Assembly (NCBI RefSeq): GCF_052857255.1
Contig: NC_135505.1
Span: forward strand, 26,168,269 to 26,232,268
Length of the DNA stretch: 64,000 nt
Source: Amblyomma americanum
Lineage: Eukaryota > Arthropoda > Arachnida > Ixodida > Ixodidae
Reading direction: 5' to 3'
Part shown: positions 51,593 through 61,625 of the stretch, piece by piece
Numbering within the stretch: the stretch's first letter is position 1
Layout: each line of letters begins with the position of its first letter
Notes under the pieces: model-generated
The model's input: only the letters and a program-made list of their open reading frames with translations
Database searches by the model: none
Told to the model about the DNA's origin: nothing
Program-made: the position numbers and the translations under genes

Positions 51593-54500
51593 ATGGATTT
51601 GAAGTCGTTGCGCAAACCGAAATTGCTGGAGCTTGCAAGAGAGTTGGGTCTGGATGTCTCAGACAAACTCAGAAAACCAGAACTGCTAAAGGCTATTCTT
51701 GAGTTGGAGGCTGAGGATGACGAGCTGTCGGAATGCCTTGAGACCATTGAGGAGAGGGAGCAAAAAGTGGAGCGCGAACGTAAAGAGCAAAAAGAGAAAG
51801 ACGAGCGCGAACGTAAAGAACAAAAAGATAAAGAGAAAGAAGAGCGCGCTTTGGAAATGAAGCGTCTCGAGGTAGAGATGGAACGCGCTCGTAATGGAAG
51901 TCAGGCACACGGTGCAGGAGAACGGGTATCGTTCAAAATGACTGACCTGATGCGGCCGTTTAAGCTTGGAGAGGACATTGGTTTGTTCCTGGTTAACTTT
52001 GAGCGAACGTGCGAGAAGCAGGGGTTCTCTCGGGAAACGTGGCCACAGCGCTTGCTCACTTTGTTACCCGGCGAGGCGGCCGACGTAGTCGCTCGCTTGA
52101 AGAGAGAGGAGGCAGAGGATTTCGACCAAGTGAAATCGAGTCTGCTAAAAAGTACAGGCTGTCAGCGGAGGCGTTCCGTCGGACGTTTCGGGAAAATGAA
52201 TAAGGCAGAAGTGCGTCATATACAGGGTTTGCCTACAGGCTTATGTCAAACATGTAGGAGTGGCTCAAAGAAGAGAAAGCGTTTGGTGACCACGAGAAAA
52301 TTCTGCAGTGTTTCGGGCTAGAACAGTTCTATAGTCGGTTACCTGAGAACGTGCGGTACTGGGTCTTGGATAGGCCAGACGTTAGTACAGTGGCTAAAGC
52401 TGCCGAGCTAGCCGAGGAGTTTGTGACGCGTCGGGCTCGCGGAGCTATAGACTGTCAAAAGGGTGAATTTGGCTCCAAGTCTGAGAGGCCGAAGTTCACA
52501 CCCATGAGAGCAAGGGGGGACACGCGTAGTGCGGATGCGAGTGAAAGCAGTCCGCCCGAACGTAAGGAGACGGCGGCAGCCGAAGCCGAACGCAGAAAGC
52601 GGTTCGAGACGAGGCAAGCGCGCGTGTGTTATACGTGCCAAAAGCCGGGTCACTTTTCGGCGCAGTTTCCAGAAACAAAAAGAAAAGTCGTGTGTTTGTC
52701 ATTATGTAGCACTGACGAGAACATGAAGCTTCTCGAGCCTTACATGCGAGACTTCCTCGTGAACGGGAAAGAGTGCCGAGTGCTTCGTGATTCCGCAGCT
52801 ACAATGGATGTAGTTCACTCCTCTTACGTAGAACCCGATATGTTCACGGGCGAGTGCGCATGGATCAAGCAAGCCGTGGAAGCTCACAGCGTGTGTCTGC
52901 CCGTAGCAAAAGTGCTTATTGAAGGACCTTTCGGAGCACTTGAGACGGAGGCCGTAGTGTCATCTATGCTGCCCCCCCAGTACCCGTACCTTTTTTCGAA
53001 CAGGTCCGATCACCTCCTGCGCGAGAAGGGGCTTTTGTTTGGTGAGGCTAGCGTTCAGGCCTTAACCAGATCGAGAGTTCGGGAGCTCGCTGCAAAGGCG
53101 GTAGTTGCGGGGCCGACGTTGTCGAACAATGAGAAAGGGTCGGAGGCGCAGCAAGCTGATATTCAGAGCACGTCCGAACTGGATAAAATTGAGCCTGTAG
53201 CGTTGAAGGCACCAGGTACTGGAAAGGAAATGCCCGACACGGGAAAGTTAGAAGAGCTTCCGGTCGAGCTTCCGGGACTAGGCTCAGAGACGAACAGGGA
53301 AGACACTGATCAGGTCATTAGTGACTTAATCATTAAAGCACCGCTGTCGGCTGAGCAGAAAACCGAACTACACCAACTCTTACAAGAGTTTCAAGGTCAG
53401 TTCTCTGAGAGGCCTGGTAGGACTTCTGTCCTTACGCATGATATAGAACTTACCTCCCCAGAGCCAGTACGATCCAAGGCGTACCGGGTGTCACCCCGCC
53501 AGCGCGATATTATGGAGGCTGAGGTAAAGAAAATGCTACAGCTCGGTGTTATTGAGGCGGGTGAGAGTGATTATACCTCCCCTTTGATTTTAGTTGAGGT
53601 ACCGGGCAAGGAACCTCGTCCTTGCGTCGACTACCGCAGGCTTAATTCCATCACTAAGGATCAAATTTATCCGATCCCTAACATCGAGGAGCGCCTTGAG
53701 AAAGTTAGTAGCGCTCAGTTTATTTCCACCCTAGATCTTGTCAGGGGTTATTGGCAGGTTCCACTTACAGAAGAGGCTAGTAGGTATGCGGCGTTCATTT
53801 CACCAATGGGAACATTCCGTCCTAAAGTTTTGAGTTTTGGTTTGAAGAACGCGCCATACTGCTTTTCAAGCCTCATGGACAAAGTGTTGCGGGGACAGGA
53901 AGAATTCGCTTTACCGTATTTAGACGACGTAGCGATATTCTCCGCATCCTGGTCTGAGCATATGGCACACTTGCGGGCAGTGCTAACCCGCCTGCGCGAA
54001 GCGGGCTTGACAGTCAAGGCTCCCAAGTGCCAATTAGCACAGGCCGAGGTTGTCTACCTCGGTCATGTGATTGGACAGGGTCGTCGCCGCCCCTCTGAAA
54101 TAAAGGTGGCCGCTGTGCGAGACTTCCCGCAACCGCGCACGAAGACCGATATTCGGTCGTTCTTAGGTGTCGCCGGCTACTATCAGAGGTACATCCCCAG
54201 GTACTCCGATATCGCGGCTCCCTTGACTGATGCTCTAAGAAAAACAGAGCCCCAAACAGTCGTCTGGAGCGAGACAAAGGAAAGAGCTTTTAGCGCCCTA
54301 AAGAGTGCCCTAACAAGCCAGCCTGTGCTACGATCGCCAGACTACACAAAAGGGTTCGTTGTTCAGTGCGATGCTAGTGAGCGAGGCATGGGCGTTGTAC
54401 TGTTCCAAAGGTACAATGGAGAAGTGGAACACCCCGTCCTGTATGCTAGTCGTAAGCTGACCTGTCGTGAGCAGGAGTACAGCGCCACCGAGAAAGAGTG

Positions 54501-54723
54501 TGCGTGTCTCGTGTGGGCCGTTCAGAAATTGTCATGCTACCTAGCCGGCTCGAGGTTTATCATTGAGACGGATCACTGCCCTCTCCAATGGCTGCAGACC
54601 ATCTCTCCCAAAAATGGCCGCCTCCTGCGCTGGAGCCTCGCTTTGCAACAATATTCCTTTGAGGTGCGTTACAAAAAGGGGAGTCTCAACGGTAACGCCG
54701 ATGGCTTAAGTCGAAGCCCCTAA
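51593..54723 (+). pseudogene. GypB gag-pol, gag broken
   Basis: Same start and domain order as the GypA protein. In gag, a run of six A in GypA is five here (about 52145-52149), shifting the frame after SSLLK. A TAG also occurs near 52255 where GypA has CAG. From 52351 the original frame is open through protease, RT and RNase H to NADGLSRSP and TAA 54721. Changes include a lost knuckle cysteine (SAQF for SAQC at about 52665) and fewer copies of the charged repeat. The RT YLDD motif and RNase H acids are retained. The copy cannot make full-length polyprotein. Confidence 0.92.
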
Positions 54724-55127
54724 CGTGGGGATCCGCCTCAAAGTTGTTTGTTACTGATGTTTTCTTCCTGAGGCAGGATTTTTAACATATTGCTTTTGTT
54801 TAGTGTTTCAAAGTGATTATGTGCTTTCTAGTGCAATTTTCCAATTTGTGGACGCGTTCTGAGTGCTGCTTGACTACTGTAAGGAACTAGGCAGTAGTAA
54901 AAAAGGGGAAAGAGCCTGGCAGAGCTTAGTGAGGGTTGTCTCGTGCTTGCTGATTGAGCGGTTGCGTTTCGGCGTAGTTCTAACGCTTGCTGGGAACGAG
55001 CACAAAAATGGCAACTCTCCCGAAGTCAGTTTGCAGTGCCCTGTGTGAATCTGAACCTGAGAACGAGGCCTTCTCTGTGCGCTGCGCTCAAGCAACGTCG
55101 AGGGACGACCGGTTTCGATTATGAGCA

Positions 55128-56217
55128 TTTGGTACATATGGCGATATCGTTGGCGTGTATAGAATGGCGTGATATGTGGGATAGCATCTAGCAGATGCGG
55201 TAGGACGCTCATTGCAATCTTAAATGGAAAAGGTGAAAGAACAGCGCTTTACGGAGTTCCCCTGGTATCTGGTGTAATTTTGAAAGCGAAAGCTTTACTG
55301 GCCGCGAAGTTACTATTTCGCCGTGGCGTTCCTCCGAGGATTCACATGGCACCGCAACGTGCGCCTCGCTGCGGAGCCGAACCGGTCTTACCGGGCCGGC
55401 GGCGGCTGGCACACTCGGCGCGAAATAGAGGACCGGCGTTATTTCCACCTGGTCGTAATAACGGAAAGGTAAGCGAAAGGGTTACTCAACCTGGTCGTAA
55501 TAACCAGAGCGTTCTTTTACGCGCACTGGTATGAATTGATTGGCTTCGCGTCGTTTATTACTTCTGGATCGCGGTCATTCCTCTGTTTTGCATAACTTGC
55601 TTGTTTGATCGGCCTCTGGATGCTCTGGACGTGTGGTGCGGCACATGGTTACCACTGTGATCGCGTGATTCGTTGTGAAAGGACGCTTGTGTGCTTGCGT
55701 GGTTTGTGTGCTCGCACTTGTGCAGTGCCTGTTCCTTCGAAGGCGCTCCGGAGAAACGAAAGTCTTTTCGAAGTGGCAACCAGCTCTTTCATAAAATCTT
55801 GTGGTAATTAGTTGACCGTATGAAAATACGCTTTCATTTCCCGTAATTTATAGGTTGTTCGAGTGGGCATATGTGCGCTCATCCGTTTCGAGGTTTCATC
55901 CTGATTTGCTCGGAGTATAGGCAAGTTAATAATGTGAATTCATTACAAAGAGTAGCAATGCTGAGAAATATGATCATGCATGGTGGTTCTGCAGTCCCCG
56001 AGGCATTCGTCAGCCGAAGCGTGCAGCGCTCTCATACGTACAGGGTCGTCCACCCTGAACACGCGAGTGCGTGGCTGCACACTCCGGAGGACCACTCGTC
56101 GCAGCCCAGTGGCGCAGGAGAAGTTGGACCTGGACGTGGAACTTCGCGTCATCTGCCACTTCGCTTCGATGCGCGGCCGTGTCGGACGCAGTGGCCCTCC
56201 AGAAAGCGCAACCTTGC
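55128..56217. other. Unassigned sequence
   Basis: No convincing coding sequence. A 15-bp word CCTGGTCGTAATAAC occurs twice (55448 and 55490). GC-rich part at 55980-56215 gives open frames on both strands without recognisable motifs. Confidence 0.4.
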
Positions 56218-56376
56218 ACTCGCGTTAAAAGAGAAGGTTGTTAGTGGCACGTTGACAGGACCAGACGGTATTCCTATTATGTTAACAAAGAAGCCGGGAC
56301 CTAAATCCAAGCAAACATTAACGCAGGTAGTGAACAAAATGATAGTGGATGGCAAAGCCCCCAGTGAATGGCTATT
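56218..56376 (+). pseudogene. Decayed LINE (LINE-5) RT, upstream piece
   Basis: The frame reads LKEKVVSGTLTGPDGIPIML, then KQTLTQVVNKMIVDGKAPSE and WLLSRM. This is the conserved start of a LINE reverse transcriptase. The sequence continues at 61626 after the inserted LINE-4. The clade was not determined (no RNase H seen). Confidence 0.7.
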
Positions 56377-56386
56377 AAGTAGAATG
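56377..56386. other. Target-site duplication of LINE-4, left copy
   Basis: AAGTAGAATG here and at 61616-61625. The first one or two A of the right copy may belong to the poly(A) tail. Confidence 0.8.
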
Positions 56387-56635
56387 GGAAGAAGAAGACG
56401 AAGACCTAGTGGGTGGATACGTGTCTGCTTCTAGGTCTGTGTTTTCGCTTTTCGCTGTCTTCTCGTGTGTGGCGTGGGTCGGACAGTGCCCTCCGTGCGA
56501 CCGAATGCTGACGACGCCCCTACGGAGAAATTCCCGGCACGGCGGGCGCATTCTCAAGTGAGAAAACCCAACAACCCTCAGGGGCAAGCTAGGCTTAGCT
56601 CGGCGCTGCCGAGCGAGGCCGCGCTACGCGTCTGC

Positions 56636-58054
56636 ATGGATTCTGCGTTGTCGACGACGGCTACGCGGATGCCCGCTGTGTTGCCACCTGACGCAGCCTC
56701 CACGTCCACGCAATCGTCAGCGCCTCTAGGCCTCCAGCCTGCGCCGTCTTCCGATGCTACGACTTTGGCCTGTGACATGGACTGCTCTACCGCCTCCGTG
56801 CCCGTGGCACTCCCTCAAGAAACTGTGCCCGTCGCGCCAGTTCAGTATTCCCACCAAGGGCCGTCACCAGCGTCTGAGCCTCCTCCACAGATGCCTCCCG
56901 TGAGTCAAGGCTCTCTTTCGCCTGCTGCGAACTCGTTCCGCGTTACCATCAAGCCTACATTGCGCTTTGATATGACTGCCATCCCTGCCCGGAATGTTCA
57001 AGCCACAATTGACCATGCCCTTGGCTCTTCGAACTACTGCGGGTTTGTCGTCCATCGCCCATCGAACACCATCACGGTAAACTTGTCATCCTTGATGGAC
57101 GCCCAGAAACTTTGCGCAGTTACGCGGATCCCCCTGGATGACAGCAAGCATGTCCCGGTGCAAATATATTTTGCATCTGGTCCTGACACACTCCGCTGCA
57201 TGGTTTATCATGTCGACAGCACGAGTCCTCCCGAGGAGGTGCGCGCCAATATTCGCTGCTCAACTCATGTTGTACTGCAAGCACGGCCTATGGGTCGCCG
57301 GGGCTCATACCTGCTCATCCTGCAAGGCCCGTTGACTCTCCCGAAGTACCTTACCTACTACGGTGCGATCGTCAAACCACAGCCCTTCCGACCTCGTCGT
57401 ATTTTTTGCGATCACTGCCACAAAGAAGGACATATGCAAAATACCTGCCCTAATCCAGCAGCTGTGGCCGACATGAATGAACCAACAGCTCATTGTGCCC
57501 TGTGCAAATCGCCGGACCATGACATTCGCTCCCCCGCTTGTCCAAAGAAGAAGCAAGCGAAGAAGCTTCACAAGTCGCCTGCAAAAATGGATGTCCCTAC
57601 AAGTAATCGCTTTGCAGCTCTCGCATGTGACAACAACGACTTCCCTGAACTTCCTTTATCTGAGCCTGCTGCTCACCATACGTCTCCTCGCCAGCGTACA
57701 TATGCACAAGCGGCTCACCTTCCCGGATCAAATGGTACGCCCAAACGTCCAGTGCATTCATCACATGTGGATACTACAGATGAAGACACAGCTTTAGACA
57801 ATGCAATCGCGGAGGCTCGCCGCCGACTAGACGAACTCACCCAGCGCCGGGAACAGCGTCGTTCTCAATCCTCTCGAAGAATTCTCATAACTCGGGAGCA
57901 ATCATCAGAGGAATCACCTAGGGTAAGCACTGGCCCACAATCAGGTGCCGACCACCTGTTAGCCGTGACTACCCCGACAGTGGACAAGATATTAGCGCTG
58001 ATGAAGCAGGTGACATCCCTCATCGTGGAAGCTCTTCGGCCTCGTCATGGATAG
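56636..58054 (+). CDS. LINE-4 ORF1, Gag-like zinc-knuckle protein
   Basis: 472 codons from the first in-frame ATG at 56636 (the frame is open to 56465 without one). The N-terminal third is proline/serine/alanine-rich. A conserved fold around residues 105-260 includes FRVTIKPTLRFDMTAIPARN and NYCGFVVHRPSNTITVNLSS, then a MVYHVDSTSPPEEV motif. Zinc knuckles CDHCHKEGHMQNTC and CALCKSPDHDIRSPAC lie near 260-305. The C-terminal part has NNDFPELP, a YAQAAH motif and a helical LDNAIAEARRRLDELTQRRE segment. It likely packages LINE RNA. Its last 8 nt overlap ORF2, suggesting reinitiation. Confidence 0.9.
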   Translation: MDSALSTTATRMPAVLPPDAASTSTQSSAPLGLQPAPSSDATTLACDMDCSTASVPVALPQETVPVAPVQYSHQGPSPASEPPPQMPPVSQGSLSPAANSFRVTIKPTLRFDMTAIPARNVQATIDHALGSSNYCGFVVHRPSNTITVNLSSLMDAQKLCAVTRIPLDDSKHVPVQIYFASGPDTLRCMVYHVDSTSPPEEVRANIRCSTHVVLQARPMGRRGSYLLILQGPLTLPKYLTYYGAIVKPQPFRPRRIFCDHCHKEGHMQNTCPNPAAVADMNEPTAHCALCKSPDHDIRSPACPKKKQAKKLHKSPAKMDVPTSNRFAALACDNNDFPELPLSEPAAHHTSPRQRTYAQAAHLPGSNGTPKRPVHSSHVDTTDEDTALDNAIAEARRRLDELTQRREQRRSQSSRRILITREQSSEESPRVSTGPQSGADHLLAVTTPTVDKILALMKQVTSLIVEALRPRHG

Positions 58055-61000
58055 CGCATCATCATCGGTGGTGGTGCAGTGGAACTGTCGAGGTTTCGCT
58101 AATAAGGCCTCTGAAGTGAACATCCGCCTTCGCGACGGAAAGCTGAGGGCATGGGCGTTCCTACTGCAAGAGCATAATGCACTCCCACGCCTTTCAGGTT
58201 TCTGCGCATACCATTCACCATCTATCCCTGATCGCCGTTGCACCGCCTCCTCCCTCAGCCCAGGTAAATCTGCAATTTATATTCACAGTTCAGTTCCGCA
58301 CACACCGCTTGACCTTTCACGGTGGTGCAACATACGTCAAGAGGTTGTCGCCCTTCTCGTAAAACCTGCCCGCACACCCCTTATTCTAGTTTCTTTTTAT
58401 AGTCGTCCTGGCTCCGCATCTCCCAATCTGGGATGGGTTCGTTTTCTACGTTCTACCAACTCGGGTATCCCTATTCTAGTTGGCGGTGACTTCAACGGCA
58501 CACACACTGCGTGGGGTTACCCATCGGATTCCTCAAGGGGTTCACACATCCAAGGGAGCTTTTCAGATCATTCCTTTCAACTTTTAAACCACCCGAATAC
58601 TTCTACCCGCCCACGAGGTGGCCTGTATTCACCTGATTTGACTTGGTGGTTAGGCCCCGGTAACCCTCGTTGGGCTGTTGATTCTGATACTTGGGGTAGC
58701 GATCACAGCCCTATTTTTATCTCCCTCACGCCTACGCGTCTACGGAAAATACGCCGCACTGTACGAATAACATCATGGGATTCTGTACGCGCAGACAATC
58801 ATTTATCTACATTCAACCCCTCTTCAGCATTGTCTACTCTATCTGATGTTCTCGCTACTCACACTATTACCACTACTGTAAATGAAGATGACCCAAACCC
58901 GGACATACATCTCTTGAATCTGTGGGCTCTTCGTCGCCAGGCGGATCTTTACGCTACTCGTCACCCCGATGACCCTTCGGCTCTTCCTACTCTTCACCGC
59001 GCTACCGCACGGGCGCGGCGCTATGCAAAGCGGCTAGGCAGGCAACGCTGGGCTGCATGGTGTGCCCGCCTGTCCTCTACGCAGGGCAATCGACATCTTT
59101 GGAGAGTGTTTCACGCCATGGAGCGCCCTTCTCAGGTTGCAGATTACACAGAGAGCATTCGCCTCGCGCTAAATGTGGATGAGGACACATTTGCACAACA
59201 AGCGGCCCGTCAATTTTTTCCAAACCATGACTGCACCGCTACGTCTCCACCTGACTTATCGGTAACAGAGCCCCCCGATGGGATTACTTCTGACCTCACC
59301 ATGGCAGAGCTGCTGGCCTCCATTGACCGTTTAAAAACTACTACTACTCCCGGGCACGACGGCATACCTAACTCCTTATTCCGTAACTTGGAAGGGAGGG
59401 CTTTGGAAACCCTACTTGATACCTTTAACGAAGTGTGGCTTTCTGGCATCATGCCGGGAGACTGGAAGCATTCTATTGTGGTTCCAATCCCCAAGTCAGG
59501 TCAGCCTCCAGTATCTCTCTCGGCCCTTCGTCCAATTTCCCTTACCCCTACCATCTGCAAGCTTTATGAAAACATTCTAGCCGCACGCTTAACATGGTGG
59601 CTGGAATCCCATGATTGTTACCCAGATTCCCAAATTGGTTTCCGCCCACATATTGGAACGGAGGACGGCCTTGCTACTTTGGCTGCTGACGTGCTTGACC
59701 ACTCTCCACAGAGTCACCTTGTACGAACCGTAATCGCTACAGACATAACAAAGGCATATGATAACATCCTTCACTCTGCCATTCTTGCCTCCCTTCAAAC
59801 TCTTGGTCTCCCTCACCGGTTCCTCCTCTCCATTCACGCCTTTTTAGCAAATCGAACCTTCAGCGTGCGTGTCCACGGAAAGCCCTTTGGTAATTTCACT
59901 TCCAATAGAGGAGTGCCGCAGGGCTCCGTTCTCGCCCCCACATTATTTAATGTGGCTTTAATTCCTCTGGTTCGAGCCCTAGAGACCATCCCTTCTATCC
60001 GCGTGCTTGCATATGCCGATGATATCACCTTGTGGTGCTGTCATCCAGATGCGTCTATTCATCAGTCGGTCCTTCAACACGCGCTGGATGTATTGACATC
60101 TCGCCTCCCACCTTTGGGTCTAACACTCTCTCGTACTAAATCATGTTTCATTCGAATTGGAAATAAAGCCGCCTTACGGAAAGCTCCCCCTTTAAATTTT
60201 ACGGTACATAATTCTCTGATCCCTCAGGTAGAAACTGTTCGTATTCTTGGTCTTCTCCTCCATACATCTGGGACTGGCACCCCGTGGCTGACAGCCACCC
60301 GTAAATCGGCTCACGCTACTCTAGGTCTGATTCGTCGCATAGCTATGCGCTCTGGTGGCGCACGTGCTCATACGGCCCGCCAGCTTGTGCGCTCTATCCT
60401 TCAGCCACGGATAGTATATCAGGCTCAATTTCAACGTCTCACCCGCAGACAGTGGGACTCCCTTGAAGCTATCAATCGTGAGGCTATGCGCGTCATAACA
60501 TATCTGCCTCGTTTAACACCCATACCTGTGCTACAGGAGTTCGCCCAACTTAATACACTCAGTGAGATCATCGACCAACGGGTGGCAAATAGAGCTCGAA
60601 AACAGTCTCTCAAACTTCATCGTTTAAAGACACTTCCACCGTGGTCCTATTGCCAGCTCACTGACAATCGCCCCACTGTTTCCCCGTCGGTATCAGCAGC
60701 GTATCTGCCTGAAGGGTGCATATTATACACGGATGCATCTCATTCTGCAGAGAGGGGAGTTACTGCTGTGTATAGTCCATCTCATCCGCATCTCAACTCT
60801 CGCGCGACGTATACTGCGGATACGTGCACTCCCCTGGCATTGGAACTTCAAGCCATTTACAATGCCATTGCTTCCCTTCCGCTCGTTCCAACATTCAATA
60901 CAGTTCACATTTACACCGACTCCCGCGCCGCCCTTAAACAGCTGAAGGCTGTTCGACGAACGTTCCAGATTTCACAATCTATTCATGTGCTCTGCGCAAA

Positions 61001-61538
61001 GTATCCATGTCCTGTGCGCATACACTGGATTCGCGGCCATGCCCAGGATCCACATAACATTCAAGCGGATGCTATGACTCATCTTCATACATTAGACGAT
61101 CCGCCACCTTCCCCTCTTCCCCCAGATCCGTTCCTGTCCCACGTTTCCGATTCCGAAGTTCTGCGCCAGCGAACACGCGCTCTAATTCCTCCGTGTTCGC
61201 ACCCTCTCCCCCGTAGTCTTACTCGGCAGGAGGAGGTATCCGTGCGCCGGATTCGGGCAGGGGCGGCTCTGACACCATCTGTCCGTCATCGGTGGCGTGC
61301 CAAAGATCTGCCACTACCTGACAGGTGCCCTCACTGTGGCGCTGCACCGGACATATGTGATGTGCGGCACTTGTTGTGGACGTGCCCAGCGACGGCTGCT
61401 ATCAGAAAACGGCTCCTCAGGGAGGTTGGCCTGCGGTGGAACCGCGAAAGTGACTTCGTGAAGTGGACAATGGACAACCGTTTCATTAACAACCTCTGCG
61501 ACTACCTCAGCGCAACGGTTCTTCACTCCTTCTTTTAA
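58047..61538 (+). CDS. LINE-4 ORF2 endonuclease/RT/RNase H, intact
   Basis: 1163 codons. The endonuclease (about 1-230) has VQWNCRGFANKAS, FLLQEHNALP, VGGDFNGTHTAWGY and TWGSDHSPIF. The reverse transcriptase (about 460-740) has LRPISLTPTICKLYENILA, QIGFRPHIGTEDGL, ATDITKAYDNI, RGVPQGSVLAPTLFNV and LAYADDITLWC. RNase H (about 890-1020) has ILYTDASHS, LALELQAIYNAI, HIYTDSRAAL and IQADAMTHL, so all four acids are present. The C-terminal CPHCGAAPDICDVRHLLWTC is the usual Cys/His motif. No stop, frameshift or catalytic loss is visible. It would nick DNA and reverse-transcribe the element RNA in the nucleus. Confidence 0.95.
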   Translation: MDSASSSVVVQWNCRGFANKASEVNIRLRDGKLRAWAFLLQEHNALPRLSGFCAYHSPSIPDRRCTASSLSPGKSAIYIHSSVPHTPLDLSRWCNIRQEVVALLVKPARTPLILVSFYSRPGSASPNLGWVRFLRSTNSGIPILVGGDFNGTHTAWGYPSDSSRGSHIQGSFSDHSFQLLNHPNTSTRPRGGLYSPDLTWWLGPGNPRWAVDSDTWGSDHSPIFISLTPTRLRKIRRTVRITSWDSVRADNHLSTFNPSSALSTLSDVLATHTITTTVNEDDPNPDIHLLNLWALRRQADLYATRHPDDPSALPTLHRATARARRYAKRLGRQRWAAWCARLSSTQGNRHLWRVFHAMERPSQVADYTESIRLALNVDEDTFAQQAARQFFPNHDCTATSPPDLSVTEPPDGITSDLTMAELLASIDRLKTTTTPGHDGIPNSLFRNLEGRALETLLDTFNEVWLSGIMPGDWKHSIVVPIPKSGQPPVSLSALRPISLTPTICKLYENILAARLTWWLESHDCYPDSQIGFRPHIGTEDGLATLAADVLDHSPQSHLVRTVIATDITKAYDNILHSAILASLQTLGLPHRFLLSIHAFLANRTFSVRVHGKPFGNFTSNRGVPQGSVLAPTLFNVALIPLVRALETIPSIRVLAYADDITLWCCHPDASIHQSVLQHALDVLTSRLPPLGLTLSRTKSCFIRIGNKAALRKAPPLNFTVHNSLIPQVETVRILGLLLHTSGTGTPWLTATRKSAHATLGLIRRIAMRSGGARAHTARQLVRSILQPRIVYQAQFQRLTRRQWDSLEAINREAMRVITYLPRLTPIPVLQEFAQLNTLSEIIDQRVANRARKQSLKLHRLKTLPPWSYCQLTDNRPTVSPSVSAAYLPEGCILYTDASHSAERGVTAVYSPSHPHLNSRATYTADTCTPLALELQAIYNAIASLPLVPTFNTVHIYTDSRAALKQLKAVRRTFQISQSIHVLCAKYPCPVRIHWIRGHAQDPHNIQADAMTHLHTLDDPPPSPLPPDPFLSHVSDSEVLRQRTRALIPPCSHPLPRSLTRQEEVSVRRIRAGAALTPSVRHRWRAKDLPLPDRCPHCGAAPDICDVRHLLWTCPATAAIRKRLLREVGLRWNRESDFVKWTMDNRFINNLCDYLSATVLHSFF

Positions 61539-61599
61539 CTTTCAATCCCGTGCATTCCTTCCCCCCTTTCCTTTTTCAACTTATGCCTCATGGCACACT

Positions 61600-61615
61600 T
61601 CTCGAATAAAAAAAA
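61600..61615 (+). terminator. LINE-4 poly(A) signal and tail
   Basis: CTCGAATAAA followed by about ten A, directly before the target duplication. Confidence 0.85.
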
Positions 61616-61625
61616 AAGTAGAATG

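Larger units (their letters stand above)
50704..55127 (+). mobile_element. Gypsy element GypB, broken near-copy of GypA
   Basis: 5' LTR, leader, gag-pol and 3' non-coding region are all closely similar to GypA. The similarity stops at about 55127, before the 3' LTR. It shares GypA's left flank, so it likely arose with GypA by duplication of a larger segment and not by a separate insertion. Gag is frameshifted. No integrase follows pol here either. Confidence 0.88.
56387..61615 (+). mobile_element. Intact two-ORF LINE (LINE-4), RNase H group
   Basis: About 5.2 kb with a ~250-bp leader, ORF1 and ORF2 both open, a short 3' UTR, AATAAA near 61605 and a poly(A) run to 61615. It is flanked by a ~10-bp target duplication and inserted in LINE-5. 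The domain order EN-RT-RNase H-Cys/His matches I/R1-group elements. It is the only complete, undamaged two-ORF LINE in the window. Confidence 0.95.
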
